DNA of 64,000 nucleotides from Saccharothrix saharensis (lineage in GTDB: Bacteria; Actinomycetota; Actinomycetes; Mycobacteriales; Pseudonocardiaceae). Location of the stretch: NCBI RefSeq assembly GCF_006716745.1, contig NZ_VFPP01000001.1:2418001-2482000 (forward strand), read 5' to 3'. This document shows positions 25,454 through 37,680 of this stretch, one piece after another (position 1 is the first letter of the stretch; each line of letters opens with the position of its first letter). The notes beneath the pieces were generated by a model, which had not been told where the DNA came from, ran no database searches, and saw nothing but the letters and a program-made list of their open reading frames with translations. A program made the translations under genes and the position numbers.

Positions 25454-26364
25454 CGCGGCAGCCGGTAGTCCGGCCCGAGGGCGGCGCCCCGGTGCGGCTT
25501 GTACTGGTCGTACCCGCGCGGGTCGCACTGGAGGCCGCCGTTGACGCAGTGGCTGACCAGCGCCTGCAACGTGGGGCCGTCCCACGCGTTCATGAAGTCG
25601 TAGTGCCAGGTGTACCCGCGCCCGCTGGACAGCCGCACGCGCGACATGTCACCCGACACCGGGAACGCGATCTTGAACTCCAGCATCGGCACGGGCACCG
25701 GGTGCGTGGTGGGGCAGACCAGCGTCGCGCGGTCCGGGTAGGCCATGTGCGACCGGTGGTCGGCCGAGTCGAGGTCGCGCCCGTTCCAGCAACTCGGCGC
25801 CTGGTAGCGGATGTTGAGCTGGCTGCCCGGCGGGCAGTACGACGGGAAGTCCCAGTTGTGCGCGCTGTTGCCGCACTCCCAGCCCTCGACCGCGCCCGGC
25901 GCGGTGCGGAACTGGTCCTGCGTGGCCGTGGGGCTGCCGACCACGAACCGGATGCCGGCCGGGAAGGACCGGACCTCCTGGTACTTCAGGATGCCGGACT
26001 TGTAGTAGATCACCTGCGGGAAGTCGGGCACGACGAGTTGGTCGCCGTTGTAGAGCGAGGGGAACCAGTACGCCGACTTGTCGTCCGGGGTCTTGCAGTT
26101 GGTCTGCCCGTTCTTCAAGGACGCGTTGGTGCTGCTCGCGTTGACGGAGTTGTTGCCCAGGAACGTGTGCATGTGGGACGCGCCCGGCAACCCCGGCGAG
26201 ACGATCGGGTCGTCGGGCCGGTGCACGGTGACCGAGCAGTTGGCCTGGAACTCGTGGTGGGTGACCAGGTCGTCGGCCTGGGCCGGGTGGGCGGCCACCG
26301 CGAGGGTGGACGCGAGGAGGCCGGCCGCTGCCAGGGCGACCGACGCGCGGAGTTTTCGGGACAC
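25450..26364 (-). CDS. Secreted DUF1996 protein
   Basis: Exported protein of 304 residues. A Sec signal peptide (KLRASVALAAAGLLASTLAVAAHPAQA) is followed by one DUF1996 domain with the family hallmarks FQANCSVTVHRPDDPIVSPG, SHMHTFLGNNSVNAS, SAYWFPSLYNG, a central cysteine-bearing CGNSAHNWDFPSYCPPGSQL and the C-terminal YTWHYDFMNAWDGPTLQALV. Its biochemical activity is not established; many actinomycete and fungal members are secreted during growth on polymers. GTG 26364 has AGGAGG 6 nt upstream. It is divergent from the CBM32 glycosidase, and each has its own operator. Confidence 0.9.
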   Translation of the reverse strand: MSRKLRASVALAAAGLLASTLAVAAHPAQADDLVTHHEFQANCSVTVHRPDDPIVSPGLPGASHMHTFLGNNSVNASSTNASLKNGQTNCKTPDDKSAYWFPSLYNGDQLVVPDFPQVIYYKSGILKYQEVRSFPAGIRFVVGSPTATQDQFRTAPGAVEGWECGNSAHNWDFPSYCPPGSQLNIRYQAPSCWNGRDLDSADHRSHMAYPDRATLVCPTTHPVPVPMLEFKIAFPVSGDMSRVRLSSGRGYTWHYDFMNAWDGPTLQALVSHCVNGGLQCDPRGYDQYKPHRGAALGPDYRLPR

Positions 26365-26401
26365 CTTTGTCCTCCTGCCGACGTGCGGGACGTGACGGCT
26401 G

Positions 26402-26415
26402 GGAGAGCGCTCTCC
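26402..26415. promoter_or_regulatory. LacI-type operator upstream of DUF1996 gene
   Basis: Perfect 14-bp palindrome GGAGAGCGCTCTCC. It lies 38 bp before the DUF1996 start, just downstream of a minus-strand promoter with TTGACA (complement of 26446-26451). The same palindrome recurs at 26506, 37650, 40045 and 41163. Confidence 0.85.
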
Positions 26416-26462
26416 GAACTGAGGTTGCCCGGTGCGCCACCACCGTGTCAAGGGGCGGGTCA

Positions 26463-26491
26463 TTGACAGATCCGTAGTCGGTTCGTAACAC
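26463..26491 (+). promoter_or_regulatory. Promoter of the CBM32-glycosidase gene
   Basis: TTGACA (26463-26468) and TAACAC (26486-26491) with a 17-bp spacer form a near-consensus SigA-type promoter. The LacI-type operator begins 15 bp after the -10, at the expected start of transcription. Confidence 0.7.
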
Positions 26492-26505
26492 TTCGAGCCG
26501 GGTTG

Positions 26506-26519
26506 AGAGAGCGCTCTCC
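26506..26519. promoter_or_regulatory. LacI-type operator upstream of CBM32-glycosidase gene
   Basis: AGAGAGCGCTCTCC; the 12-bp core GAGAGCGCTCTC (26507-26518) is a perfect palindrome. It sits between the promoter and the ribosome site of the gene starting at 26554. Confidence 0.85.
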
Positions 26520-26553
26520 CGCACCTCGATCCGACAATCCGGCAGGAGACGCC

Positions 26554-28689
26554 ATGTACCGCCTCCGATCCGCCAGCACGGCGTTGGCCGCACTTCTGGG
26601 GTTCGCTGTCCTCATAGCCCTCGCCGCGGTCCCGGGCACCGCGCAGGCCGCGCCCGTGCTGCTGTCCCAGGGCAAGCCCGCCACGGCGTCCTCGACCGAG
26701 GGCGCGGGCACCCCCGCGTCGGCGGCCGTGGACGGCAACGCGGGCACCCGGTGGGCCAGCGCGTGGAGCGACCCCCAGTGGCTGCGGGTGGACCTGGGTG
26801 CCACCTCGACCCTCAGCCGCGTCGAACTCGACTGGGAAGCCGCGTACGCCACCTCGTTCCAGCTCCAGGTCTCCGCCGACGGCAACGCCTGGACCACCGT
26901 GCACACCACGACGTCCGGCACGGGCGGCAGGCAGGGCTTCGACGTCACGGGCTCCGGTCGGTACGTCCGCGTGCACGGCACGCAGCGCGCCAACGGCTAC
27001 GGCTACTCGTTGTGGGAGTTCCGGGTCTTCGGCACGCAGGGCACCAACCCGCAGCCCGGCACGGGCGTGCGCGTCACCGGTTCCCAGGGGAACTGGCAGC
27101 TCATGGTGGACGGTCAGCCGTGGACGGTGAAGGGCCTCACCTGGGGACCGCCGGCGGCGGACGCGGCCCGGTACATGCCGGAGCTGAAGTCCATGGGCGT
27201 CAACACCCTGCGCACCTGGGGCACCGACGGCTCCACCAAACCGCTGCTGGACGCCGCCGCGGCCAACGGCATCAGGGTGATGAACGGGTTCTGGTTGCAG
27301 CCCGGTGGCGGCCCCGGCTCCGGCGGCTGCGTCAACTACGTCACCGACACCACCTACAAGACCGACATGCTGAACACGATCCGGCAGTGGGTGACCACCT
27401 ACAAGGACCACCCCGGCGTGCTCATGTGGAACGTCGGCAACGAGTCCATCCTGGGCCTGCAGAACTGCTACTCCGGGACGGAGCTGGAGAACCAGCGGGT
27501 CGCGTACGCCAAGTACGTCAACGAGGCCGCGCGCGCCATCCACGCCATCGACACCAACCACCCGGTCACCAACACCGACGCGTGGACCGGTGCGTGGGCC
27601 TACCTCAAGGCGCACGCGCCCGACCTGGACCTGTACTCGGTGAACTCCTACGGCAACGTGTGCCAGGTGCGGCAGGACTGGATCAACGGCGGCCACACCA
27701 AGCCGTACATCCTCACCGAGGCGGGCCCGGCCGGCGAGTGGGAGGTGCCCAACGACGTCAACGGGGTGCCGAGCGAGCCGACGGACGTGCAGAAGCGGGA
27801 CGGCTACACGCGGGCGTGGAACTGCATCACCGGGCACACCGGGGTGTCGTTCGGCGGCACGTTGTTCCACTACGGCACGGAGTACGACTTCGGCGGGGTG
27901 TGGTTCAACCTGACCCCGGCGGGCAAGAAGCGGCTCTCGTTCTACGCGGTGCAGCGGGCGTTCGGCGGCGCGACGCCGGCCAACACCCCGCCGGTGATCA
28001 CCGCGATGACCCTGCCCACCAGCGTCCCGGCGGGCGCGCGGCTGGCCGTCGAGGTGGCGGTGAGCGACCCGAACGGCGACCCGATCACCTGGTCGGCGGC
28101 GTTCAACAGCAAGTACATCGACAACAGCGGCGGTCTCGGCTTCACACCCGTCCAGGTCGACGGCAACCGCCTGACCGTCACCGCGCCGGACCGGCTCGGC
28201 GTGTGGAAGGTGTACGTGATGGCCGAGGACGGGCGAGGCAACATCGGCATCGAGACGAAGTCGGTGCGCGTGGTCGCGCCGCAGCCGGCGGGGGTGAACG
28301 TGGCGCTGAACAAGCCCGTCACGGCGTCGTCCTACCAGCAGGTGGGCGACGGCGCGCCGTTCCCGCCGTCGAACGCGGTGGACGGCAACGCGGGCTCGCG
28401 CTGGGCCACCGACTGGTCCGACCCGCAGTGGCTGCGGGTCGACCTCGGCGCGGTGACGACGTTCCAGCACGTGCAGCTCGTGTGGGAGGGGGCGTACGGG
28501 CGGGCGTACGAGATCCAGGTGTCCGACGACGGGACGACCTGGCGCTCGGTGCACGGCACCACCACGGGCAACGGAGGCGTCGACTCGATCGACGTCACGG
28601 CGACGGGCCGGTACGTGCGGCTGCACGCCACGCAGCGGGGCACGGGGTGGGGTTACTCGCTCTACGAGTTCGGCGTCTACCGGCGCTGA
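26554..28689 (+). CDS. Secreted clan-A glycoside hydrolase with two discoidin/CBM32 modules
   Basis: Exported glycosidase of 711 residues. A signal peptide ends near AQAAP. An F5/8-type C (CBM32-like) module spans about 33-172 (ASSTEGAGTPASAAVDGNAG, DPQWLRVDLG, YGYSLWEFRVFG). A TIM-barrel related to GH2/GH5 follows (about 185-480), with acid/base candidate Glu297 (WNVGNES) and nucleophile candidate Glu389 (ILTEAGPAGEW). After a beta-sandwich linker (about 487-585), a second CBM32-like module ends the protein. The exact GH family and substrate cannot be fixed by eye. ATG 26554 has AGGAG before it. It belongs to the operator-marked locus. Confidence 0.87.
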   Translation: MYRLRSASTALAALLGFAVLIALAAVPGTAQAAPVLLSQGKPATASSTEGAGTPASAAVDGNAGTRWASAWSDPQWLRVDLGATSTLSRVELDWEAAYATSFQLQVSADGNAWTTVHTTTSGTGGRQGFDVTGSGRYVRVHGTQRANGYGYSLWEFRVFGTQGTNPQPGTGVRVTGSQGNWQLMVDGQPWTVKGLTWGPPAADAARYMPELKSMGVNTLRTWGTDGSTKPLLDAAAANGIRVMNGFWLQPGGGPGSGGCVNYVTDTTYKTDMLNTIRQWVTTYKDHPGVLMWNVGNESILGLQNCYSGTELENQRVAYAKYVNEAARAIHAIDTNHPVTNTDAWTGAWAYLKAHAPDLDLYSVNSYGNVCQVRQDWINGGHTKPYILTEAGPAGEWEVPNDVNGVPSEPTDVQKRDGYTRAWNCITGHTGVSFGGTLFHYGTEYDFGGVWFNLTPAGKKRLSFYAVQRAFGGATPANTPPVITAMTLPTSVPAGARLAVEVAVSDPNGDPITWSAAFNSKYIDNSGGLGFTPVQVDGNRLTVTAPDRLGVWKVYVMAEDGRGNIGIETKSVRVVAPQPAGVNVALNKPVTASSYQQVGDGAPFPPSNAVDGNAGSRWATDWSDPQWLRVDLGAVTTFQHVQLVWEGAYGRAYEIQVSDDGTTWRSVHGTTTGNGGVDSIDVTATGRYVRLHATQRGTGWGYSLYEFGVYRR

Positions 28690-28702
28690 GTGAACGCGCG
28701 GG

Positions 28703-28732
28703 AGGGCCGGTGGGAGCACATCCCCCGGCCCT
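28703..28732. terminator. Hairpin after the glycosidase gene
   Basis: AGGGCCGG...GGGA pairs with TCCC...CCGGCCCT (one mismatch, 5-nt loop), 14 bp after the stop codon. It is the first of three hairpins in the 256-bp gap between the convergent glycosidase and GH1 genes. Confidence 0.65.
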
Positions 28733-28815
28733 TCGGCCTTCGCACCACCGGAAGCGACCACACCACACCACCTCGGGCGACGTCGTGGTGGCCGCACCGA
28801 CGGCGATCGGCAAGA

Positions 28816-28854
28816 CCGGAGGGCCGGGGGGAGCGCGTCCCTCCGGCCCTCCGG
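28816..28854. terminator. Second hairpin in the convergent gap
   Basis: Perfect 12-bp arms CCGGAGGGCCGG (28816-28827) and its complement (28843-28854), partly extended inward. Probably a bidirectional terminator. Confidence 0.6.
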
Positions 28855-28892
28855 CCGTCGCGTCACCGGGTGCGGCCACTCCGGTGACGGAG

Positions 28893-28942
28893 CCCGGCCG
28901 CGGGGCGTGCCGGAGGAATCCCCCGGCACGCCCCCGGCCGGG
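28893..28942 (-). terminator. Terminator of the transporter-GH1 operon
   Basis: A long stem of about 20 bp with one bulged base (28893-28913 with 28923-28942; CCCGGCCG...CGTGCCGG) begins 3 bp beyond the GH1 stop codon on the minus strand. Confidence 0.75.
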
Positions 28943-28945
28943 CGG

Positions 28946-30346
<1,401 letters not shown>

Positions 30347-30387
30347 TGATCTCCTCTGGAGTTCGGATCCCGTTGTCGTGAACGGGG

Positions 30388-32387
<2,000 letters not shown>

Positions 32388-32390
32388 TGC

Positions 32391-33371
32391 TCAGCCCTCC
32401 CGTCGGGTGCGCGGGTCGAGCGCGAGGTAGGCCACGTCGGCGAGGAAGTTCGCCAGCAGCACGGACAGCGTGATGATCAGGAAGATGCCCTGCATGAGCG
32501 GGTAGTCCTTGGCGCCGACGGCCTGGAACAGCTGCAGGCCCAGGCCCGGGTAGGAGAACACGATCTCCACCAGCAGCGTGCCGCCGACGATGAAGCCGAG
32601 CGACAGCGCGAACCCGGAGACGTTGGGCAGCAGCGCGTTGCGCGCCGCGTAGGACACCATCACCCGCCGGTCGGACAGGCCCTTGGCGTGCGCGACGGTC
32701 ACGTAGTCCTCGGAGGCCACCGTGACCATCATGTTGCGCATGGACAGGATCCAGCCCGCCATGGACGAGATCAGGATGGTGAACGCGGGCAGGATGCCGT
32801 GCCGCAGCACGCTGCCGATGAACTCCAGGTCCGGGTTGGGCACCAGGCCGTTGTCGTAGGCGCCGGAGGCCGGGAAGAAGCTGTCCGGGCCGGTCAGCAG
32901 CGCGATGGCGATCAGGCCGAGCCAGAAGTACGGGATGGACGACACGAACGTGGTCACCGGGATCAGCGCGTCGGCCCACGAGCCGCGCCGCCAGCCGATG
33001 CCCGTGCCCAGGGCCGTGCCGATCGCGAAGCCGAGCACGGTCGTGATGCCGACCAGGCCCATCGTCCAGGGCAGGCCGTCGCCGATGACCTGCGACACCG
33101 GGGACGGGAAGTAGGTGAACGACAGGCCGAGGTCGCCGCTGAGCAGCTGACCGAGGTAGGTGAAGTACTGCTCGACCAGGCTCGCGTCCTTGTCCAGCCC
33201 GAACAGCACGTACAGCGACTGCACGGCGTCGCTGGTCATCTGGCCGCGCGACCGGGTGATCAGCGCCTGCACCGGGTCGCCGGGGATGGCGCGCGGGATG
33301 AAGAAGTTGATGGTGATCGCGGCCCACGCGGTGAACAGGTAGAACGCGATCCGCTTGAGGAGGTAGCTCAC
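32391..33371 (-). CDS. ABC transporter permease (DppB-like)
   Basis: Permease of 326 residues starting with the typical [20 protein letters not shown] helix. The [10 protein letters not shown] motif, a periplasmic loop, [20 protein letters not shown] and [20 protein letters not shown] (EAA-type coupling loop) are all visible. GTG 33371 overlaps the stop of the upstream ATPase gene (GTGA). It pairs with the DppC-like permease. Confidence 0.92.
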   Translation of the reverse strand: MSYLLKRIAFYLFTAWAAITINFFIPRAIPGDPVQALITRSRGQMTSDAVQSLYVLFGLDKDASLVEQYFTYLGQLLSGDLGLSFTYFPSPVSQVIGDGLPWTMGLVGITTVLGFAIGTALGTGIGWRRGSWADALIPVTTFVSSIPYFWLGLIAIALLTGPDSFFPASGAYDNGLVPNPDLEFIGSVLRHGILPAFTILISSMAGWILSMRNMMVTVASEDYVTVAHAKGLSDRRVMVSYAARNALLPNVSGFALSLGFIVGGTLLVEIVFSYPGLGLQLFQAVGAKDYPLMQGIFLIITLSVLLANFLADVAYLALDPRTRREG

Positions 33372-34462
33372 GGCGCCTCCCCGTGCGTCACCTCGACGAC
33401 GCGGAGCTTGACCTTGTCGCCGTCGGACAGGTCGTCGCCGTAGAGCCAGCACGCGGCGAAGTGCCCCTCACCGTCGCTGATGGCGAACCGCGGCGGGACC
33501 TTCTCCGCGCACACCTTCATGGCGTGCGGGCAGCGCGGGTTGAAGCGGCAGCCCTCGGGCGGGTTGATCAGCGACGGCGGCTCGCCCGTGCCGCCGTCCT
33601 TCTCCTGCACGGCGGGCCGGTCGGGGTCGGGCGCCGAGTCGATCAGCAGTTGGGTGTACGGGTGGGCGGGCCGCTGGGTGACGGTCTCGCTGTCGCCGCC
33701 CTCGACCACCCGGCCGGCGTACATCACGAACGTCTCGTCGGCGAAGTAGCGGGCCGACGCGATGTCGTGGGTGATGTAGAGGATCGCCAGGTGCAGGCGT
33801 TCCTTGAGGTCCCGCAGCAGGTTCAGCACGCCGAGCCGGATGGAGACGTCCAGCATGGACACCGGCTCGTCGGCCAGCAGCGCCTCGGGGTCCGCGCCGA
33901 GGGCGCGGGCGATGGCCACGCGCTGCCGCTGGCCGCCGGACAGCTCGTGCGGGAACTTGTCCACGTACCGCTCGGGCGGGGTGAGCTGCACGCGGGTGAG
34001 CAGGGCGGCCAGCGCCTCCTCCAGCTCCTGCGGCGTCTTGCCCGCGTTGCCGTGGATCTTCAACGCGCGGGTCAGGTGGTAGCGCACGGTGTGCACGGGG
34101 TTCAGCGACGCGAACGGGTCCTGGAAGATCATCTGCACGCGCTTGCTGTACGCCCGGAAGCGCCTGCCGCCCTTGGTCCGCACGGGCTCGCCGTGCAGCC
34201 GGATCTCCCCGGAGGTCCGGGGGTAGAGCTGCGCCAGCAGCCGGGCCACCGTCGACTTGCCCGAACCGGACTCGCCGACCAGCGCGGTGACCCGGCCGCG
34301 GTGCAGCCGGAGCGTCACGTCCTCGACCGCGCGCACCGAGCGCGTGGCCCGCGACAGCAGCTCTCGCCCGCGCTTGCGGACCGGGAAGTGCTTGGTCAGG
34401 CCATCGGCCTCCAGGACCACTTCAGTGGTCCCGGAGGCCGACGGTGCGGTGCTCGTCGTCAT
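33368..34462 (-). CDS. Peptide/opine-type ABC transporter ATP-binding protein (DppF-like)
   Basis: Second ATPase of the transporter (364 aa), with Walker [26 protein letters not shown], signature [15 protein letters not shown], a Walker [13 protein letters not shown] and the oligo_HPY end [14 protein letters not shown]. It is unusual only in having a C-terminal extension after the Cys motif. ATG 34462 overlaps the stop of the binding-protein gene (ATGA). It forms the usual hetero-ATPase pair with the DppD-like subunit. Confidence 0.92.
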   Translation of the reverse strand: MTTSTAPSASGTTEVVLEADGLTKHFPVRKRGRELLSRATRSVRAVEDVTLRLHRGRVTALVGESGSGKSTVARLLAQLYPRTSGEIRLHGEPVRTKGGRRFRAYSKRVQMIFQDPFASLNPVHTVRYHLTRALKIHGNAGKTPQELEEALAALLTRVQLTPPERYVDKFPHELSGGQRQRVAIARALGADPEALLADEPVSMLDVSIRLGVLNLLRDLKERLHLAILYITHDIASARYFADETFVMYAGRVVEGGDSETVTQRPAHPYTQLLIDSAPDPDRPAVQEKDGGTGEPPSLINPPEGCRFNPRCPHAMKVCAEKVPPRFAISDGEGHFAACWLYGDDLSDGDKVKLRVVEVTHGEAP

Positions 34463-36117
34463 GCGGCCGGCTTCAGGTGCAGGACGACGTCGAGCGCGTT
34501 CTCCAGCGTGGGCTGCAGCGGCGCGTACTGGTTGGTCTGGTCCGGCCAGCCCTCCCAGTTCTTGGTGCTGTACTGGCCGCCCGCGTTGGCCGCGGAGGTG
34601 ATGGCGACCGGCATGTCCCGCACGAAGATCTGCTGGAGCTTGTGCAGCGCCGCGTTGCGGGCGGTGTCGTCGGCGGCGTTGGCGTACTCGGTGAGCAGCG
34701 CCGTGGCCTCGGGGTTCTCGTAACGGCCGTAGTTGCCGTTGATGCCGCCCTCGCCGATCGGCTTGAACAGCGCGCCGTTCATGATGTTCTCGTAGATGTC
34801 GTACGGCGTCGGACCGTTGTTGGTCCAGTGCAGCGCGGCCTGGAAGTCACCGGTGTCCAGCGCCTTGCTCCAGGCGTCGGCGTTCGGCAGGTCGACCGTG
34901 GCCTCGATGCCGATCTTGGACACGTTGTCCTTGATGATCTCCAGGTTCGTCACGTAGTCCGACCAGCCGGACGGCACGGTCATCTTCAGCGTGACGGGCT
35001 GACCCGACGGGTCCTTGAGCTTGTCGCCGTCGAAGGTGAAGCCGGCCGAGGTCAGCTCCTTCTTCGCGGCCTCGACGTCGACGGTGACGATCTTGCCCTG
35101 GAACTCGGGCGCGATGTAGGAGTCGCCGGCGGGCGTCGGGATGCCGGTGATGTTGTCGACCTTAGGGTAGAAGTACCCCGCCTCACCCTGCATGAAGATG
35201 TCGTCGCGGTTGATCACCATGTTCACCGCGCGGCGCAGGGCCGGGTTGTCCCACGGCGCGACCTTCGTGTTGAACCACAGGCCGTGGATGCCGAGCACCG
35301 GCGGGAAGTAGAGCTTGTAGTGCTCGGGGTCCTTGGAGGTGTAGACGGCCTCGTAGTTCGGGATGAACACGAAGCTCCACTCGGCCGCGCCGGTCGCCAG
35401 CGCGGTGGTCTGCGCGTTGTTGTCGCTGTAGGAGGTGTACCGGACCTCCTTGACCTTCGGCAGCTCCTGCCAGTACGAGTCGCGCACGGTCAGCGTCACG
35501 GTCTGCGGCGTGAACGACTTGAGGGTGTACGGGCCGCTGCCGACCGGGGTCTTGACGGCGTCCGTGCTGGGGTTGGCGATCGTGGACCAGACGTGCTTGG
35601 GCACGATCAGCTGCTCGAGGATCTTCTTCTGGTTGACGAACTGCGACTTGGGGAAGCCGACGTCGACCTTGTTGCCGGAGGACGAGACCACGTCGTAGGG
35701 CACGGAGTCGACGTTCAGGCCGGGGTTCTTCTTCAGCAGCTCGAAGGTGAACGCCACGTCCTCGGCGGTCAGCGGCTTGCCGTCGGACCACGTCGCGCCG
35801 TCGCGGATGGTCAGGCTCAACTTGTGGTAGTTGTCCGACCACTCCCACTCCGTGGCCAGCCACGGCTTGGGCTTGTCCGCGGGCTTGGTCTCGTTGACCA
35901 TCGCCAGCGGCTCGAAGATCAGCCGGCGGTAGCCCAGCGAGCTGGCCGCGGACGTGTTGAGGAACGGGTTGTTGTTCTCGGTCTGCGGGCCGTTCGGCAT
36001 GCCCACGTTCAGCACGCCTTCGTTCGTGCTGTTCGCACCGGGGTTCGTGGTGGAACAGGCGGCCGAGAACAGCAGTGCAGCCGCGACGGCGAGGGCGGAC
36101 GTTCGCCTGAGTCGCAT
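34459..36117 (-). CDS. Extracellular solute-binding lipoprotein, family 5
   Basis: Substrate-binding lipoprotein (552 aa) of the SBP_bac_5 family. A lipobox (LLFSAACS) puts the lipidated Cys near residue 20. The fold is marked by [33 protein letters not shown]-like [17 protein letters not shown] and the C-terminal [20 protein letters not shown]. First gene of the transporter-GH1 operon; AAGGAGAA precedes ATG 36117. A CGAGCGCTCG palindrome and a ROK gene lie upstream, suggesting regulation by both. Confidence 0.93.
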   Translation of the reverse strand: MRLRRTSALAVAAALLFSAACSTTNPGANSTNEGVLNVGMPNGPQTENNNPFLNTSAASSLGYRRLIFEPLAMVNETKPADKPKPWLATEWEWSDNYHKLSLTIRDGATWSDGKPLTAEDVAFTFELLKKNPGLNVDSVPYDVVSSSGNKVDVGFPKSQFVNQKKILEQLIVPKHVWSTIANPSTDAVKTPVGSGPYTLKSFTPQTVTLTVRDSYWQELPKVKEVRYTSYSDNNAQTTALATGAAEWSFVFIPNYEAVYTSKDPEHYKLYFPPVLGIHGLWFNTKVAPWDNPALRRAVNMVINRDDIFMQGEAGYFYPKVDNITGIPTPAGDSYIAPEFQGKIVTVDVEAAKKELTSAGFTFDGDKLKDPSGQPVTLKMTVPSGWSDYVTNLEIIKDNVSKIGIEATVDLPNADAWSKALDTGDFQAALHWTNNGPTPYDIYENIMNGALFKPIGEGGINGNYGRYENPEATALLTEYANAADDTARNAALHKLQQIFVRDMPVAITSAANAGGQYSTKNWEGWPDQTNQYAPLQPTLENALDVVLHLKPAA

Positions 36118-36145
36118 GGGTTCTCCTTGTCGGGCGGGGGAAGGG

Positions 36146-36155
36146 CGAGCGCTCG
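36146..36155. promoter_or_regulatory. Short GAGCGCTC palindrome upstream of the transporter operon
   Basis: CGAGCGCTCG, a 10-bp palindrome sharing the GAGCGCTC core with the five longer LacI-type operators, 29 bp before the binding-protein start. The flanks (G/C and T/A) differ from the consensus, so binding would be weaker or by another LacI-family protein. Confidence 0.5.
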
Positions 36156-36255
36156 TAGTGCGGGCCGCGCGTGCCATCGCGGCTGGGACGCCCGGAGGCG
36201 TCCTCGTGTCGTTGCAGACTCAACCCCGGTGAGCCAAGTCACGTCAATCACGAAC

Positions 36256-36298
36256 AGGTTACAAACTTAGGCTAATTTTAAGTCGCAAACTAAGGTCC
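36256..36298. promoter_or_regulatory. AT-rich control region between binding-protein and ROK genes
   Basis: Strikingly AT-rich for this genome. It contains CAAACTTAGG (36262-36271) and CAAACTAAGG (36286-36295) as direct repeats 24 bp apart, with TTAG-G-CTAA inverted between them. A plausible operator for the adjacent ROK regulator; it also overlaps the likely ROK promoter. Confidence 0.6.
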
Positions 36299-36303
36299 GT
36301 GGT

Positions 36304-37530
36304 GTGGCACCGAAGCGCACCACCGTCCGCGACCTGCGTCGGCAGAACCGGTCGACGCTGCTGTCGACGCTGTTCTTCGACGGTCCCCTGAGCCGGCACG
36401 AGCTGTCCCGGCTGTCCGGGCTGTCGGCGGCGACGGTGTCCAACGTGACCGGCGAGCTGGTCGACGACGGGCTCGTGGTGGAGGCCGGGTCGGTGGACTC
36501 CGACGGCGGCCGGCCGCGGGTGCTGCTGCGGGCCAACCCGGCGTTCGGGCACGTCGTCGGGGTGGACGTCGGCGAGACCGGGATCAAGGTCGAGCTGTTC
36601 GACCTGTCGCTGACCCAGCTCGCCGCCCGCGACCACGCCCTGTCGTCGTCCTCGCCCGCCGCCGTCGCCTCGCTGATCGCCTCGTCCGTGCGGGACGTGG
36701 TCGCGTCGGCGGGCGTCGCGGCGTCCACCGTGCTCGGCGTGGGCATCGGCGTGCCCGGGACGGTCGAGCAGGGCACGACCGCGGTCGTGCACGCCCCCAC
36801 CATCGGGTGGGACGGCGTGCGGCTGGAGGAGCTGGTCGCCTCGGCGTCGGAGTCGGCGTGGCCGCTGTACGTGGAGAACGGCGCGAAGACGCAGGGCCAG
36901 GCGGAGATGTGGTTCGGCGCCGGCCGCGGCGCCAGGCACGTGGTGATAGTGCTCATCGGGTCCGGTGTCGGCGCGGCGGTGGTGACCGACGGCGGGGTGT
37001 ACCGGGGCGCGACCAGCTCGGCCGGCGAGTGGGGGCACACGACCATCGTCTACGGCGGTCGGCCGTGCCGGTGCGGCGCTCTGGGGTGCCTGGAGGCCTA
37101 CGTGGGCGCCGAGGGCATCCTCGACCGGTACCGCAAGGCCCGGGGCCGTGAGCTGCCCGCGGGTGACGAGCAGTCGACCGTGGCCGCGCTGATCGACTCC
37201 GCGCCCCGGTCGAAGACGGCCGCGCGCGTGCTGGAGGAGACCGCCGGCTTCCTGGGCGCGGGCATCGCGAACCTGGTGAACCTGTTCAACCCGGAGCGGA
37301 TCGTGCTCGGCGGGTGGGCCGGGCTGGCGCTGGGCGCGCACCAGCTCGACCGGATCGTCGCGGCCACCCGGGCGCACGCGTTGCGCCACCCGTACGAGCA
37401 GATCTCGATCGAACTGGGCCGGCTGGGCCCGGACGCGGTCGCCGTCGGCGCCGCCACCCTCCCCGTCGCCGCCCTCCTGGACCGCGCGGCCGACCCCCGC
37501 AAGCAGGCACCGCGCGCCGACATCGCCTGA
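36304..37530 (+). CDS. ROK-family transcriptional regulator
   Basis: Regulator of 408 residues. A winged helix-turn-helix (LSRHELSRLSGLSAATVSNV, about residues 29-48) precedes a ROK sugar-kinase-like domain with GVDVGETGIKVELFDL, GVGIGVPG, a sugar-site GEWGHTTI and the zinc motif CRCGALGCLEAY (from Cys255). It starts with GTG 36304 and is divergent from the transporter operon, which it most likely represses until a sugar or sugar phosphate binds. No sugar kinase gene is near, so it is a regulator rather than an enzyme. Confidence 0.92.
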   Translation: MAPKRTTVRDLRRQNRSTLLSTLFFDGPLSRHELSRLSGLSAATVSNVTGELVDDGLVVEAGSVDSDGGRPRVLLRANPAFGHVVGVDVGETGIKVELFDLSLTQLAARDHALSSSSPAAVASLIASSVRDVVASAGVAASTVLGVGIGVPGTVEQGTTAVVHAPTIGWDGVRLEELVASASESAWPLYVENGAKTQGQAEMWFGAGRGARHVVIVLIGSGVGAAVVTDGGVYRGATSSAGEWGHTTIVYGGRPCRCGALGCLEAYVGAEGILDRYRKARGRELPAGDEQSTVAALIDSAPRSKTAARVLEETAGFLGAGIANLVNLFNPERIVLGGWAGLALGAHQLDRIVAATRAHALRHPYEQISIELGRLGPDAVAVGAATLPVAALLDRAADPRKQAPRADIA

Positions 37531-37613
37531 CCGGGCGTTGAACCCACGCGTGTGTCGAACGCTCAGGTCCCGCGTGTCGAACGCTCAGGTCCCGTGAGTT
37601 CAACGCTCGGGTG
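37531..37613. repeat. Cluster of ~22-bp repeats in both orientations
   Basis: Two adjacent near-identical direct units (tgtcgaacgctcaggtcccg, 37554-37573 and 37576-37595), followed by a diverged unit with gttcaacgctcggg (37599-37612), and preceded by an inverted diverged unit (cgggcgttgaaccca, 37532-37546). Non-coding; lies between the ROK gene and the GH3 promoter. No transposase or spacer pattern. Confidence 0.7.
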
Positions 37614-37614
37614 G

Positions 37615-37644
37615 TTGACAGCACGGGTCGCCGGGGCCGACGCT
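37615..37644 (+). promoter_or_regulatory. Promoter of the GH3 gene
   Basis: TTGACA (37615-37620) and GACGCT (37639-37644), 18-bp spacer. The operator starts 5 bp after the -10, so repressor binding would cover the transcription start. Confidence 0.65.
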
Positions 37645-37649
37645 GAGCG

Positions 37650-37663
37650 GGAGAGCGCTCTCC
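37650..37663. promoter_or_regulatory. LacI-type operator upstream of GH3 gene
   Basis: Perfect palindrome GGAGAGCGCTCTCC, 17 bp before the GTG start of the GH3 gene and immediately downstream of its promoter. Confidence 0.88.
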
Positions 37664-37680
37664 GAGGCAAGGGGTCAGGT

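Noticed and set aside
26365-28929. Upstream extension of the DUF1996 frame to a 1159-codon frame
   Set aside because: The extension is antisense to the CBM32-glycosidase gene; the real start is GTG 26364 with AGGAGG and a signal peptide.
37531-37613. CRISPR-like short repeats
   Set aside because: Units are adjacent with no unique spacers, orientation is mixed and no cas genes are present.
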